This document shows positions 9,223 to 16,987 of a stretch of DNA of 64,000 nt, in pieces. The DNA comes from Ascidiaceihabitans sp. (GTDB taxonomy: Bacteria > Pseudomonadota > Alphaproteobacteria > Rhodobacterales > Rhodobacteraceae): assembly GCA_029251465.1 (NCBI GenBank), contig JAQXDI010000065.1, positions 1 through 64,000 of the forward strand, written 5' to 3'. The first letter of the stretch is position 1. Each line of letters opens with the position of its first letter. Both the position numbers and the translations under genes were made by a program. Below the pieces are notes generated by a model. The model saw only the letters and a program-made list of their open reading frames with translations, searched no databases and was not told where the DNA came from.

Positions 9223-9241
9223 GGTTTCAACTATTGAAACC
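9223..9241. promoter_or_regulatory. Perfect inverted repeat, probable IclR operator
   Basis: GGTTTCAA-CTA-TTGAAACC is an exact 8-base inverted repeat with a 3-base centre. It lies between the divergent regulator and binding-protein genes, about 40 bases before the start of the latter. A TTGACC box at 9178-9183 followed 17 bases later by ATTATC could be the promoter it would block. Position and symmetry suggest the binding site of the adjacent IclR protein; no binding data are available. Confidence 0.6.
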
Positions 9242-9283
9242 AAAGCTGTTTCGGAGGGCGAAGCAGTCAAAAGGGAGAAGACC

Positions 9284-10546
9284 ATGAAATTCACACTAAA
9301 AGCGACGCTCGCGGCTTTGGCTGCCAGCACGATTTTGGCAGGGTCTGCGTTTGCAGACGGCCATGCAAAACTGACGGGCGATCTTAAGATCTTCCTCGAC
9401 ACCTCGAACCCTGCGCCGCGCGCCACGATGGAAGCAATGATTGAACGTTTCGGGGCCAAGCACCCTGATCTCAACATCGAAACCACTGTCATCGACCGCG
9501 AAGCTTACAAGACGCAAATCCGCAACTTCCTGACCGCCAACGCGCCAGATGTTGCAACATGGTACGCCGCCAACCGCATGACACCGTACGTCAATGCCGG
9601 TCTGTTTGAAGACGTGTCCGATCTGTGGGCTGACACCGCGATGGGCGAAGAACTGGCCTCCACCAAGGGTGCGATGACCATCGACGACAAGCAGTGGGGC
9701 GTGCCGTACACGTACTACCAATGGGGCGTTTACTACCGCAAAGACATCTATGAAGATCTGGGCATCAGCGAGCCTGCGGACTTCGACGAGATGCTGGCCA
9801 ACTGCCAGAAAGTCCTCGATGCGGGCATGAAATGCTACACCATCGGCACAAAATGGCTCTGGACCGCGTCAGGTTGGTTTGACTACATCAACATGCGCAC
9901 CCATGGCTTCGATTTCCACATGGAGCTTGCAGCGGGCAACGTCGCTTGGACAGACGACCGCGTGCGCGAAACCTTCGCAAACTGGGCCAAGCTTGTCGAA
10001 ATGGGTGCCTTTGTAGACGATCACCAGAACAAAGACTGGCAGCAATCCCTGCCGCTTATGGTGAACGGTGAAGCCGCCGCGATCCTCAAAGGCAACTTTG
10101 CCGTGGCACCGCTGCGCGAAGCCGGTCTTGACGACAGCAAGCTCGACTTCCACCAGTTCCCGGCCATCACACCCGGCATCGCACTGGCAGAAGACGCGCC
10201 AACGGACACGTTCCACATCCCGGCAAAAGCTGAGAACAAGGACAACGCCCGCGCATTCTTGCTGCACGTGGCCTCTGCTGAAGAGCAGACGATCATCAAC
10301 AACGGCGAGAACCTTGGCCAGTTGCCAGTGAACTCCAAAGCCAGCATTGATGACGACAAGTTCCTCAAAGAGGGCTTTGAGATGCTGTCCTCGAACTCCC
10401 CAGGCGGCGTGGCGCAGTTCTTTGACCGTGACTATCCGGCTGAAATGGCCAAAGCGGCGATGGAAGGCATGCAAGAGTTCATGGTCTACCCGGAAAATCT
10501 GGACGACATTCTTGAGCGTTTGGAAGACGTGCGCGCCGACCTCTAA
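9284..10546 (+). CDS. Extracellular sugar-binding protein of ABC transporter
   Basis: A 420-residue periplasmic carbohydrate-binding protein (CUT1 type, extracellular solute-binding family 1). It starts with a clear Sec signal peptide (MKFTLKATLAALAAS... cut near AFA-DG, residue 25). The mature part carries many Trp and Tyr residues of the kind that stack on sugar rings, for example WYAANRM and YTYYQWGVYYRK. The ATG is preceded by AAGGGAGA. First gene of the nine-gene galactoside run; a stem-loop separates it from the first permease, the usual arrangement for making extra binding protein. Ligand inferred to be an alpha- or beta-galactoside from the downstream enzymes. Confidence 0.9.
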   Translation: MKFTLKATLAALAASTILAGSAFADGHAKLTGDLKIFLDTSNPAPRATMEAMIERFGAKHPDLNIETTVIDREAYKTQIRNFLTANAPDVATWYAANRMTPYVNAGLFEDVSDLWADTAMGEELASTKGAMTIDDKQWGVPYTYYQWGVYYRKDIYEDLGISEPADFDEMLANCQKVLDAGMKCYTIGTKWLWTASGWFDYINMRTHGFDFHMELAAGNVAWTDDRVRETFANWAKLVEMGAFVDDHQNKDWQQSLPLMVNGEAAAILKGNFAVAPLREAGLDDSKLDFHQFPAITPGIALAEDAPTDTFHIPAKAENKDNARAFLLHVASAEEQTIINNGENLGQLPVNSKASIDDDKFLKEGFEMLSSNSPGGVAQFFDRDYPAEMAKAAMEGMQEFMVYPENLDDILERLEDVRADL

Positions 10547-10565
10547 TAGGAATGCCCAGACAAAC

Positions 10566-10590
10566 GGGGCTGCGCCACGGCGCGGCTCCC
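10566..10590 (+). promoter_or_regulatory. Intercistronic stem-loop after the binding-protein gene
   Basis: GGGGCTGCGCC and GGCGCGGCTCCC can pair as a GC-rich hairpin, with one G-U pair and one bulge, about 20 bases after the binding-protein stop. No U-tract follows, so it more likely protects the upstream mRNA end than stops transcription fully. This pattern is common between binding-protein and permease genes. Confidence 0.5.
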
Positions 10591-10712
10591 ACCCGACACC
10601 AAATGCGTCCCATCAAACGCTCTACGTCAAAATTGACAAGTCGAGACATTGCTCTGTTTTTCAACACTGCTCCGCTTTTCAATCGTGATGTACGTAACCC
10701 CAGAGGTGCCCC

Positions 10713-11654
10713 ATGGCCGAGACATCTGACATGCAGCACAACACGCGTCCCAAAGGCTGGTACGCGCGCAACGAGATTGCGATCACCCCGTGGCTGTTCC
10801 TGATCCCTGCGATGATCATGTTCACGCTGTATGTGGTCTGGCCGATTGGGCAGAGTTTTTACATTTCGATGTTCAAATGGGATGGTTTAGGCCCGATCTC
10901 AGAGACGGGCGAATACGTAGGGCTGGCGCATTACGAACGCCTTCTGACACGCGACAAGGCTTTCACGGTCTCGCTTTGGAACAACGCCAAATGGCTGGTG
11001 TTTTATCTGCTCGCCATTCCGGGTGGTCTGTTCATCGCGCTGTTCCTGAACCAGACAGTGGGTGGCATTCGCCTGTATAAGTCGTTGTTTTTCTTTCCCT
11101 TCGTGATCAGCCAGATCGTCGTCGGCCTGGTGTTCACATGGTTTTATGACCCGACCTTTGGCCTGTTCAACGGCATCATCGGGGTCTTTGGGTTTAATCC
11201 AGTCAACGTCCTTGGGGACCCGAAACTGGCGACCTACGGCATCATCGCGGCGGGGCTGTGGCCGCAGACCGCCTATTGCATGATCTTGTACCTGACTGGC
11301 CTCAACGCCGTTGACCCCGAACAAATCGAAGCGGCGCGTTTAGACGGAGCCAAGGGCCTCAAAATGCTGTGGTTCGTGATCTTGCCGCAACTGCGCCCTG
11401 CCATGTTCATCGCATTCGTCGTGACGATCATCGGGGCGTTGCGGTCGTTCGATCTGATTTCGATCATGACCAACGGCGGGCCATTCGGTTCCACCCGCGT
11501 GCTGTCGTTCTACATGTTTGAAAAATCGCTGTCTGAATACGGGTTCAAGATGGGCTACGGCGCGGCCATCGCCGTGATTTTGTTCCTGATCATGCTGCTG
11601 TTCATCGGCTATTTTCTATTCCGCATGTACCAAGATGAAAGGGAGGCGCGCTGA
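10713..11654 (+). CDS. Sugar ABC transporter permease, MalF/UgpA type
   Basis: A 313-residue integral membrane protein with about six hydrophobic helices. The EAA loop that docks on the ATPase is visible as EQIEAARLDGAKGLKMLWFVILPQLRP. The start ATG follows AGAGGT. The stop overlaps the next permease start by one base (TGATG), so the two subunits are translationally coupled. It forms the channel with the next gene and works with the ATPase at 7277-8329. Confidence 0.92.
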   Translation: MAETSDMQHNTRPKGWYARNEIAITPWLFLIPAMIMFTLYVVWPIGQSFYISMFKWDGLGPISETGEYVGLAHYERLLTRDKAFTVSLWNNAKWLVFYLLAIPGGLFIALFLNQTVGGIRLYKSLFFFPFVISQIVVGLVFTWFYDPTFGLFNGIIGVFGFNPVNVLGDPKLATYGIIAAGLWPQTAYCMILYLTGLNAVDPEQIEAARLDGAKGLKMLWFVILPQLRPAMFIAFVVTIIGALRSFDLISIMTNGGPFGSTRVLSFYMFEKSLSEYGFKMGYGAAIAVILFLIMLLFIGYFLFRMYQDEREAR

Positions 11655-12499
11655 TGTTTCCCAAACCAATCGAAAAATCCTCGCGCAGTACGCAGCTGAC
11701 CTATCAGGCGCTGCTGCCCGTGGCCTTGTTGCTGTGGCTGGCGCCGCTGATTGCTGTTGCCCTGTTTGCGATCCGGCCATCGGTCGATTTCACGGTCGGC
11801 AACTACTGGGGCATGCCTTCGTCGTTCGAGTTTTTCGAGAACTTCGCGCAGGTGTTTAACTCTTCCATGCCGCGCTACATTCTGAACTCGTTCATGATCA
11901 CGATCCCGACGGTGATCGGCGCTGTGGCGCTTAGCGCGATGGCCGGTTTTGCGCTTGGTGTGTATAAATTCAAAGCCAACCTGCTGTTGTTTTTCATGTT
12001 CATCGCCGGCAACTTTGTGCCCTTCCAAATCCTGATGGTCCCGGTGCGGGATCTGACGTTGGACATGGGGTTGTACAACACCAAAACTGGGTTGATCCTG
12101 TTCCACGTCGCCTTTCAAACTGGGTTCTGCACGCTGTTCATGCGCAACTTTATCAAGGCGCTGCCGTTTGAGCTGATCGAGGCGGCACGCGTTGAGGGCA
12201 TCCGCGAATGGCAAATTTTCTGGTACGTGGTTTTGCCTTTGATGAAACCCGCACTGGCGGCTTTGTCGGTTCTGATTTTCACCTTCATCTGGAACGATTA
12301 TTTCTGGGCGATTGTCTTGACCCAAGGCGAAAATGCACAACCCGTAACCGCTGGCATCACCAGCTTTAACGCCCAATTCCGTGCGATGTATCACTTAATG
12401 AGCGCGGGCTCGCTTGTGGCCGCCCTGCCCCCTGTTGCGATGTTCTTTTTGATGCAAAAACATTTCATCGCAGGCCTGACCTTGGGCGCTGTGAAATGA
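11654..12499 (+). CDS. Sugar ABC transporter permease, MalG/UgpE type
   Basis: A 281-residue inner-membrane permease with six predicted helices and the EAA motif FELIEAARVEGIREWQIFWYVVLPLMKP. It is the second channel subunit of the CUT1 transporter. It starts on the base that ends the previous gene and is followed after 22 bases by the GH4 glycosidase, so import and hydrolysis are made from one transcript. Confidence 0.92.
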   Translation: MFPKPIEKSSRSTQLTYQALLPVALLLWLAPLIAVALFAIRPSVDFTVGNYWGMPSSFEFFENFAQVFNSSMPRYILNSFMITIPTVIGAVALSAMAGFALGVYKFKANLLLFFMFIAGNFVPFQILMVPVRDLTLDMGLYNTKTGLILFHVAFQTGFCTLFMRNFIKALPFELIEAARVEGIREWQIFWYVVLPLMKPALAALSVLIFTFIWNDYFWAIVLTQGENAQPVTAGITSFNAQFRAMYHLMSAGSLVAALPPVAMFFLMQKHFIAGLTLGAVK

Positions 12500-12521
12500 A
12501 ACCTAACCTCGAGTAAACGAC

Positions 12522-13871
12522 ATGACAAAGATCACCTTCATCGGTGCGGGTTCTACGATTTTTATGAAAAATATCGTGGGCGACGCGCTTTTGACGCCGG
12601 CCCTTGCTGACAGCCATTTTGCCTTGATGGACATTGACGCCGCGCGTCTCGCCGAAAGCGAAATCGTCGCGCACGCCATGATCCAAACCGTCGGCACAGG
12701 TGCGACCGTCAGCACACACACGGATCGGCGCAGCGCGCTGGATGGCGCTGATTTTGTCGTCACAGCGTTTCAAGTTGGCGGTTATCAACCTTGCACAGTA
12801 ACCGATTTCGACATCCCCAAACAGTACGGCCTGCGCCAAACAATCGCTGACACCCTGGGCGTTGGTGGCATCATGCGCGGCCTGCGCACTGTGCCTGTGT
12901 TGTGGGATGTGGCGGCCGATATGGCAGAGCTTTGCCCCGACGCGACCTTGCTGCAATATGTGAACCCGATGGCGATCAACACGTGGGCACTGGCCGAACG
13001 CTTTCCTAAACTGAAGCAGGTTGGCCTATGCCATTCCGTCCAAAACACGGTGCAGGAATTGTCGCATGATCTGGACATCGATCAGGGGTCTATCCGCTAC
13101 AAAGTCGCTGGCGCAAACCACGTCGCGTTTTTCCTGCGCTTAGAACAAGAGGTCGGTGGCCAACTGCACGATCTTTATCCGCGTTTGCGCGACGGGTACG
13201 CCAATGGGTCGCTCCCCAAAGCACCGCTTTTGATGCCGCGTTGTGGCAACAAGGTACGTTATGAAGTCATGGATCACCTCGGATTTTTCTGCACCGAAAG
13301 TTCCGAACATCTGGCCGAATACGTGCCGTGGTTCATCAAGGACGGGCGCGACGATTTGATCGCGGACTTTGGCATTCCGCTCGACGAATATCCGACCCGT
13401 TGCGAGGAACAGATCGCCGATTGGCAAGACCAAGCCAAGGCCATGCGCGCCTCTGGCAAAGTCGAAGTTTGCAAAAGCCACGAATTCGCATCCGAACTGA
13501 TGAACGCCATCGTCACCGACAATCCGTATGTGCTGTATGGCAACCTGCCCAACACTGGCCAAATCCCGCAATTGCCAATGGGCGCTGCGGTCGAAACCCC
13601 TTGTCTGGCGGACGCCAATGGCATCCAGCCCACCGTCGTAGACAACATTCCTCCACAGCTGACGGCGCTGATGCGCACCCAAATCAACGTTCAGGAATTG
13701 ACAGTGCGCGCGTTGGTCGACGAAAACCCCGAACACATTTACCATGCGGCCATGATGGATCCTCACACCGCAGCCGAGCTGGATTTACGCCAGATCCGGT
13801 CACTGGTGGATGATCTGCTGGTGGCACACGGCGATTGGCTGCCTGCCTTCGCCCGCAAGAAAAAGGCCTGA
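12522..13871 (+). CDS. GH4-family alpha-galactosidase/alpha-glucosidase
   Basis: A 449-residue glycoside hydrolase family 4 enzyme. This family uses NAD and a divalent metal to break glycosidic bonds by a redox-elimination route in the cytoplasm. The N-terminal NAD site is FIGAGSTIFMKNIVGD. The metal-binding Cys-His block is GLCHSVQNT, and AGANHVAFFLRL provides the second conserved His region. The CHS form is seen in MelA-type alpha-galactosidases, and the neighbouring galactose-pathway genes support that specificity over glucose. No signal peptide, consistent with action after import by the adjacent ABC transporter. Confidence 0.87.
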   Translation: MTKITFIGAGSTIFMKNIVGDALLTPALADSHFALMDIDAARLAESEIVAHAMIQTVGTGATVSTHTDRRSALDGADFVVTAFQVGGYQPCTVTDFDIPKQYGLRQTIADTLGVGGIMRGLRTVPVLWDVAADMAELCPDATLLQYVNPMAINTWALAERFPKLKQVGLCHSVQNTVQELSHDLDIDQGSIRYKVAGANHVAFFLRLEQEVGGQLHDLYPRLRDGYANGSLPKAPLLMPRCGNKVRYEVMDHLGFFCTESSEHLAEYVPWFIKDGRDDLIADFGIPLDEYPTRCEEQIADWQDQAKAMRASGKVEVCKSHEFASELMNAIVTDNPYVLYGNLPNTGQIPQLPMGAAVETPCLADANGIQPTVVDNIPPQLTALMRTQINVQELTVRALVDENPEHIYHAAMMDPHTAAELDLRQIRSLVDDLLVAHGDWLPAFARKKKA

Positions 13872-13876
13872 CGACC

Positions 13877-14647
13877 ATGACCAAAACCGCGACATTCCAC
13901 GACCTTTCGGGGCAATCCGTCTACATCACAGGTGGCGGCAACGGCATTGGCGCGGCCCTCACGGACGGGTTCATGGGCCAAGGCGCAAACGTCGCCTTTA
14001 TCGGCCGTTCAGATGCGTCGAAATTTGTCGCCGAAATGGAGATGAAACACGGCCGCGCGCCGTTATTCCTGCAAGGCGACATTACCGACACGGAGCTATT
14101 GCAAAAGACGATGCGACAAGCATCAAAGGTGCACGGCCCAATCACTGTTTTGGTCAACAACGCAGCCAACGATGATCGCCACGAGCTGGACAAAGTCACG
14201 ACAGACTACTGGGACTGGATGCAAGCCATTAACCTCAAAAGCTACTTCTTTTCGTGCCAAGAAGCGGCACGCCAAATGCAGACAGCCGGCTTTGGATCAA
14301 TCATCAACTTCAGCTCGATCAGCTACATGATGGGCGGGGCGGGTTACACGGCCTACACCACGGCAAATGGCGGCATCACGGCAATGTCTCGCAGCTTGGC
14401 GCGCGAATTGGGGCCTGACAAAATCCGCGTGAATGCGCTGGCCCCGGGATGGGTTTTGACGCCAAAACAAATGGACAAATGGGCGACACCAGATGCCTTG
14501 GCCGCACATCTCGAAAAACAGTGTCTGAAAGAATATCTTGATCCCCAAGACATCGTCGATGCGGTTCTGTTTCTCGCCTCAAAAACCAGCCGGATGATGA
14601 CCGGCCAATGCGTGGTCGTCGATGGCGGCACCGTGGTGACAGGCTGA
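13877..14647 (+). CDS. SDR-family aldose dehydrogenase-like protein lacking the catalytic Lys
   Basis: A 256-residue short-chain dehydrogenase resembling sugar 1-dehydrogenases of the XylB type. Cofactor motif TGGGNGIGAA, NNAANDDRH strand and INFSSIS catalytic serine segment are present. The catalytic Tyr is in YTAYTTAN: the canonical YxxxK has Asn (codon AAT at 14367-14369) where Lys is expected. In the pathway its place would be oxidation of galactose to galactonolactone, directly before the lactonase encoded two genes later. Start at 13877 follows the GH4 stop by five bases. Whether it is active with the Asn is open; it may use another residue, act on another substrate or be inactive. Confidence 0.8.
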   Translation: MTKTATFHDLSGQSVYITGGGNGIGAALTDGFMGQGANVAFIGRSDASKFVAEMEMKHGRAPLFLQGDITDTELLQKTMRQASKVHGPITVLVNNAANDDRHELDKVTTDYWDWMQAINLKSYFFSCQEAARQMQTAGFGSIINFSSISYMMGGAGYTAYTTANGGITAMSRSLARELGPDKIRVNALAPGWVLTPKQMDKWATPDALAAHLEKQCLKEYLDPQDIVDAVLFLASKTSRMMTGQCVVVDGGTVVTG

Positions 14648-15543
14648 TGACGCGCGCCGATTGGATCGCCGCCGATTGGGGCACAACCAACCTGCGGGTC
14701 TGGGCGATGAAGGGCGGCAGCGTTATCGACACCGCGAAATCTGACGCGGGCATGGCCCAGTTGGATCGCGACCAGTTCGAGGCTGCATTGCTGGCGTTGA
14801 TTGCCCCTTGGCTGAGTGACACAACACCCGTGATTGCCTGCGGCATGGTTGGCGCGCGCCAAGGCTGGGTCGAGGCCCCCTACAGCGCGGTTCCGTGCAT
14901 GCCCATCGCCAATGGCGTCGTGCTGGCCACCAGCATCGACCCCCGCTTGCGCGTCCACGTGATCGGCGGTTTAAAGCAGGAAAAACCTGCGGATGTCATG
15001 CGCGGCGAAGAAACCCAGATCGCCGGTTTCCTTGCTCTGAACACCGACTGGGACGGCGTCATTTGCCTGCCCGGCACGCATACAAAATGGGTCCATGTCA
15101 GTGCGGGCGAAATTGTCAGTTTCCAGACATTTATGACCGGCGAACAGTTCAATCTACTCTCTGGCGCGTCGGTGCTGCGCCACTCAGTTGACGCCAAAGG
15201 GTGGGATGCCCAAGCGTTCGAGGAGGCCGTTTCAGACACGCTTTCGCGCCCCGAACGGCTTGCCGCATACCTGTTCAATCTACGTGCCCGCGACTTGTTG
15301 CATGGACAAAGCAAAGATACCGCGCGCGCCCGTCTATCCGGATTGTTGATCGGGGCAGAACTGGGGGCAGCACGCCCGTTTTGGCTTGGTCAAAACGTGG
15401 CGATCCTCGGGGCGGATGCGCTGGCAAAAGCCTACAGTGACGCGTTGCAGCTGCAAGGTGTTCACGCCACAATCGCCGATGCGGAACGCATGACTTTGGC
15501 CGGGCTTCAGGCCGCGTATCGCCAGATCAAGGAGACCACATGA
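14647..15543 (+). CDS. dgoK: 2-dehydro-3-deoxygalactonokinase
   Basis: A 298-residue kinase of the DgoK family (ASKHA fold) that phosphorylates 2-keto-3-deoxygalactonate at C6 with ATP. The N-terminal phosphate loop ADWGTTNLRVWAM and the segments GMVGARQGWVEAPY and LPGTHTKWVHV are characteristic. The start overlaps the SDR stop by one base; the stop overlaps the aldolase start by 4 bases. Its product is the substrate of the next gene, so the pair is the lower half of the De Ley-Doudoroff pathway. Confidence 0.92.
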   Translation: MTRADWIAADWGTTNLRVWAMKGGSVIDTAKSDAGMAQLDRDQFEAALLALIAPWLSDTTPVIACGMVGARQGWVEAPYSAVPCMPIANGVVLATSIDPRLRVHVIGGLKQEKPADVMRGEETQIAGFLALNTDWDGVICLPGTHTKWVHVSAGEIVSFQTFMTGEQFNLLSGASVLRHSVDAKGWDAQAFEEAVSDTLSRPERLAAYLFNLRARDLLHGQSKDTARARLSGLLIGAELGAARPFWLGQNVAILGADALAKAYSDALQLQGVHATIADAERMTLAGLQAAYRQIKETT

Positions 15544-16145
15544 CCCTTCCTATCATCGCAATTTTACGTGGGCTGAAACCTAGCGAAGCTGTTGATATCG
15601 CATCTGTTTTAATCGATGCTGGCATCACCACGATTGAGGTTCCAACCAATTCGCCTGACCCGTTCGATAGCATCGCAAAAATCGTTACGGCCTTTGGGGA
15701 TCGTGCCGTGATTGGTGCGGGAACTGTGCTGACGTGCGACCATGTCGATGCGGTGGCGCGCGCTGGCGGAACACTGGTTGTTTCCCCCAATTGCGACACC
15801 GACGTCATCCGCCACACAAAGGCGAAGGGTCTGCAAAGTTGGCCCGGCGTCTTCACCCCGACCGAGGCGTTTGCCGCCCTGCACGCAGGCGCTGACGGGC
15901 TAAAACTGTTCCCCGGATCGATGGCAGGCCCGTCGGGTTTGCAAGCCATGCGGGCCATTTTGCCAACAGGCACCCAAGTTTACGCTGTTGGCGGTGCTGG
16001 CCCCGAAAACTTTGGGGAATGGATCGCGGCAAGTGCTGACGGTTTCGGCCTCGGATCTGCGATCTTCAAACCGGGGATGAGCGTGTCTGACGTCGCTAAA
16101 AACGCCACCGAAATAGTCGCGGCATACAAGGCGGCAACCTCATGA
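15540..16145 (+). CDS. dgoA: 2-dehydro-3-deoxy-6-phosphogalactonate aldolase
   Basis: A 201-residue class I aldolase (KDPG/KDPGal family) that splits KDPGal to pyruvate and glyceraldehyde 3-phosphate. Visible: PIIAILRGLKPSEA, TTIEVPTNSPDPF with the catalytic-site Glu, and the Schiff-base Lys in GLKLFPGS. TNSP rather than the TLRTP seen in the second aldolase at 24388 marks the galacto-specific branch. It overlaps both neighbours by 4 bases. The window therefore has two paralogous aldolases, one for the galactonate and one for the gluconate route. Confidence 0.92.
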   Translation: MTLPIIAILRGLKPSEAVDIASVLIDAGITTIEVPTNSPDPFDSIAKIVTAFGDRAVIGAGTVLTCDHVDAVARAGGTLVVSPNCDTDVIRHTKAKGLQSWPGVFTPTEAFAALHAGADGLKLFPGSMAGPSGLQAMRAILPTGTQVYAVGGAGPENFGEWIAASADGFGLGSAIFKPGMSVSDVAKNATEIVAAYKAATS

Positions 16146-16987
16146 GCACGGTTTTCGATGATCGCATTTGCGAGCTGGGCGAAGGACCGTTGTGGCACCC
16201 AGTGCGCCAGCAACTTTACTGGTTCGATATTCTTGGAAAACGTCTGCTGACACGAAGCGGCGATACCACAAATGAATGGCACTTCGATGAGCATTGCTCG
16301 GCCGCGGGCTGGGTAGATCGCGACACGCTGTTGATAGCATCAGAGACGGGCCTGTGGCGGTTTTCACTGGAAACAGGCGCGCGCGAATTGATCACACCGC
16401 TAGAGGCAGACAACCCTGTCACCCGGTCAAACGACGGGCGTGCGGACCCATGGGGCGGTTTCTGGATCGGATCTATGGGCAAGAACGCTGAGAAATATGC
16501 AGGCTCTATCAGCCGTTTTTACAAGGGTGAGCTGCGCACGCTTTTCACCTCGATCACGGTGTCGAACGCGATCTGTTTCGCGTCGGATCGCAGCTGCGTC
16601 TACTATACGGACACGCATTCACGCCGCGTCATGCGTCAGGATTTGGACGCCGTTGACGGGTGGCCTGTGGGCGCATCGACAGTGTTTCTAGACCTACGCA
16701 AAGAAGAGCTAAACCCCGACGGGGCAGTGATAGACGCCGGTGGAAACATGTGGGTGGCGCAGTGGGGCGCGTCACGGGTCGCCGTCTATTCACCCAACGG
16801 CACGTTCCTAAAAGCCGTTGAAATTAAAGCAAAACAAGCCTCTTGCCCGGCATTTGGCGGCCCTGATTTGACCACGCTGTACGTAACTTCGGCAGCTGTC
16901 GGTCTAGATGCTGGGCCAAACGATGGCATGACGTTTGTGGCCCAAGGTGTCGGCACCGGCCTGCCTGAATATCAGGTGATCTTGTGA
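16142..16987 (+). CDS. SMP-30/gluconolactonase-family sugar lactonase
   Basis: A 281-residue six-bladed propeller lactonase. The metal-binding Glu is in LGEGPLWHP, the Asn in VTRSNDGRADPWG, and the Asp in LNPDGAVIDAGGNMWVAQWG. It should hydrolyse galactono-1,4-lactone (or a similar aldonolactone) formed by the aldose dehydrogenase. Start ATGA overlaps the aldolase stop; its stop overlaps the GTG start of the beta-galactosidase. The assignment to galactonolactone comes from its neighbours. Confidence 0.9.
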   Translation: MSTVFDDRICELGEGPLWHPVRQQLYWFDILGKRLLTRSGDTTNEWHFDEHCSAAGWVDRDTLLIASETGLWRFSLETGARELITPLEADNPVTRSNDGRADPWGGFWIGSMGKNAEKYAGSISRFYKGELRTLFTSITVSNAICFASDRSCVYYTDTHSRRVMRQDLDAVDGWPVGASTVFLDLRKEELNPDGAVIDAGGNMWVAQWGASRVAVYSPNGTFLKAVEIKAKQASCPAFGGPDLTTLYVTSAAVGLDAGPNDGMTFVAQGVGTGLPEYQVIL

